A DNA stretch of 64,000 nt from Ruminiclostridium josui JCM 17888 (GTDB taxonomy: Bacteria; Bacillota; Clostridia; Acetivibrionales; DSM-1351): NCBI RefSeq assembly GCF_000526495.1, contig NZ_JAGE01000001.1:2198501-2262500 (forward strand), written 5' to 3'. The translations under genes and the position numbers were made by a program. Position 1 is the stretch's first letter. Every line of letters begins with the position of its first letter. Shown here piece after piece: positions 62,417 through 64,000 of this stretch. A model generated the notes under the pieces. That model searched no databases, had not been told where the DNA came from, and was given only the letters and a program-made list of their open reading frames with translations.

Positions 62417-64000
62417 CTGAAAACAAAATATGATAACTTGCCACAGGTGCTTAAAGATAAGCCACAGTTTTGCTGCTGGAAATATGAAGAACGAAGTGGT
62501 AGAAAAACCAAAGTTCCCTATAACCCAGTAACGAGAAAAAGGGCAAAACCAAATCAACGTGGTACATTTAAAGATTTTAGTTCGGCGGTAGCTGCTATAA
62601 GTGATTATGACGGTATCGGATTTTTGGTGGGTAATGACATATGTGTTATCGACTTAGATGATTGCTTTGATAGTGGTGGTAAGCTTAAGCCTGTTGCCCA
62701 AATTGTTGTAGAGGCTTTTAGTGGTTGTTATATGGAACACAGTCCATCTGAAAAAGGGCTTCATATTTTATTTAAGGCCACAGGCTTTAACTTTGACAAA
62801 ACAAAATACTATATCAACAACAGAAAGCTGGGAGTTGAGGTCTATGTGGGCGGAGCAACAAATCGTTTTGTTACCGTAACAGGCAATGTATATGCAGATG
62901 GTGATATAGCGGAGAAATCGAATGAACTACAGATGATACTAGACAAGTATATGCTACGTCCTACCACTGTGAAGCAACTTCTGGATACAGAAAGTCAATC
63001 ATATCTGTCTGACAAGTCTGTTATTGAGAAGGCTTTAAAATCGGCAAATGGAGAAAGGTTCAAAGCATTATGGCAAGGGGATACATCAGGCTATGCTTCT
63101 GCCAGTGAAGCTGATTTGGCACTTTGCGGTATGCTGGCATTTTGGTGTGGCAGGGATATTGGACAGATGGACAGACTATTCCGGCAGAGCGGCCTAATGC
63201 GGGATAAATGGAATAGACCACAGTCTGGCAGTACTTATGGAATAATAACCATAGAAAAAGCTATCGCAAATGCTACTGAAATATATAAACCAGGTGGCAA
63301 GCGTTCATCAGCTACAGAGGATTTTGGTGAATGTTCTCTTACTGGCTTTAAGCCTGAGAGTAACGATCGCTACCCTTGGACGGATATTGGGGCAAGCAGG
63401 CTGTTTGCTGATTATTATAAGTCTTTTGCCCGCTTTGTTCCCGAAAGGAAGATGTGGTTTTGCTATGCGAATGGCATTTGGATTCCTGATGTCGGTAATC
63501 TCAAAGTGATGGAAATGTGTAAATCATTGGCTAACCAACTGCTAACCTATGCTTTGACTATTCAGGATGAACATCAAAGAAAGGCATACATTGACTATTG
63601 CCGAAAGTGGCAGTCAAGAAGATACCGAGAAACGGTACTTAAAGATGCACAGAGTGTATATCCCATATCAATGGCTGAATTTGACCAAGAACCGCAGGTT
63701 CTCAACTGTTCCAATGGCACATTGTTTTTAATGTCTATGGATTTTCGTCCCCACAACAGCGAGGATAGACTCACAAAGATATCTGGTGTTAAATATGACC
63801 CGGAAGCAAAAAGTGAGCGATGGGATAGATTTATTCATGAGATTATGAGCGGAGATGAGGAAAAGGCAAAATTCCTCCAAAAAGCCTTTGGCTACAGTAT
63901 CGGCGGAGACACTCGGTATGAATGCCTGTTTGTTCTCTATGGTGCTACAACTCGAAACGGTAAAGGTACACTATGCGAGAGCGTTCTTAAGGTATTGGGC
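62417..64000 (+). CDS. Phage/plasmid-type primase-helicase, 5' part
   Basis: An open frame of 528 codons runs off the window. The N-terminal AEP primase-polymerase domain has IDLDDCF (Asp79, Asp81, Asp82) and VEVYVGGATNRFVTVTG. A linker follows, and the start of a D5/P4-type SF3 ATPase has Walker A GATTRNGKGT at 509-518. Such proteins replicate phages, satellites and integrative elements. No ATG, GTG or TTG fits: a TAA lies directly before CTG 62417, which is eight bases after GGAGG (62404-62408), so CTG is the likely start. Base composition is noticeably richer in GC than the host genes to the left. Confidence 0.85.
   Translation, partial: MKTKYDNLPQVLKDKPQFCCWKYEERSGRKTKVPYNPVTRKRAKPNQRGTFKDFSSAVAAISDYDGIGFLVGNDICVIDLDDCFDSGGKLKPVAQIVVEAFSGCYMEHSPSEKGLHILFKATGFNFDKTKYYINNRKLGVEVYVGGATNRFVTVTGNVYADGDIAEKSNELQMILDKYMLRPTTVKQLLDTESQSYLSDKSVIEKALKSANGERFKALWQGDTSGYASASEADLALCGMLAFWCGRDIGQMDRLFRQSGLMRDKWNRPQSGSTYGIITIEKAIANATEIYKPGGKRSSATEDFGECSLTGFKPESNDRYPWTDIGASRLFADYYKSFARFVPERKMWFCYANGIWIPDVGNLKVMEMCKSLANQLLTYALTIQDEHQRKAYIDYCRKWQSRRYRETVLKDAQSVYPISMAEFDQEPQVLNCSNGTLFLMSMDFRPHNSEDRLTKISGVKYDPEAKSERWDRFIHEIMSGDEEKAKFLQKAFGYSIGGDTRYECLFVLYGATTRNGKGTLCESVLKVLG

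Noticed and set aside
62173-62511. A 112-residue minus-strand frame opposite the primase leader
   Set aside because: It overlaps the primase start on the other strand, has no ribosome binding site and looks like a shadow frame.

Overview
The window looks like chromosome from a low-GC, spore-forming, cellulolytic clostridium of the Clostridium cellulolyticum / C. papyrosolvens (Ruminiclostridium) type. The evidence is AT-rich coding with strong Shine-Dalgarno sequences, a CtsR/McsAB/ClpC stress operon, sporulation genes (ytfI/ytfJ-like, a GerMN lipoprotein), and a secreted GH5 enzyme ending in a dockerin whose specificity positions are Ala-Leu and Ala-Ile, the pattern reported for C. cellulolyticum rather than C. 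thermocellum.

Layout. 1-5 kb: tail of an unrecognised gene, then ctsR-mcsA-mcsB-clpC with a visible promoter and CtsR operator. 5.1-8.2 kb: a four-gene RiPP cassette (radical SAM maturase, two accessory proteins and a 59-residue Cys-rich precursor). 8.2-11.5 kb: a membrane glycosyltransferase (minus strand) and a GH15-type glucoamylase. 11.5-21 kb: radA, disA, carD-like, yacL-like, ispD, an ABC exporter, ispF (minus) and proS. In Bacillus the order is ctsR-mcsA-mcsB-clpC-radA-disA-yacL-ispD-ispF, so the RiPP/GT2/GH15 block sits as an insertion between clpC and radA. 21-31 kb: a CAP-domain secreted protein, RluA-type pseudouridine synthase, a sugar nucleotidyltransferase/mutase fusion, GtrA, YjdF-like, UV endonuclease and Tex. 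31-34 kb: small hypothetical proteins on the minus strand. 33-46 kb: thioredoxin-reductase-like oxidoreductase, orphan histidine kinase, GerMN lipoprotein, a three-gene NHEJ operon (Ku, ligase, polymerase), galE, a nucleotidyltransferase, a DnaA-box cluster, hpf, LTA-synthase-like protein and aroK. 46-54.6 kb: pcrA, GH1 beta-glucosidase, sigma/anti-sigma pair, ytfI/ytfJ and the cellulosomal GH5-CBM32-X2-X2-dockerin enzyme.

54.7-64 kb is accessory DNA. A leftward operon encodes a 71-residue XRE regulator, a 316-residue protein carrying the N-terminal half of an N6-adenine methyltransferase, and a 1331-residue GIY-YIG-like/SF2 helicase/methyltransferase protein that holds the NPPY motif. A 594-residue protein with a C-terminal PD-(D/E)xK-like signature follows. 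I read this as a restriction or phage-defence system with its methyltransferase split over two polypeptides, controlled by a palindromic operator placed exactly inside the promoter spacer. To its right, a GC-richer segment starts a phage/plasmid-type primase-helicase running off the window, which points to an integrative element.

The two most interesting systems are the RiPP cassette (5.1-8.1 kb) and the split methyltransferase/helicase/nuclease island (54.7-61.9 kb). No tRNA, rRNA, CRISPR array or complete insertion sequence was recognised.
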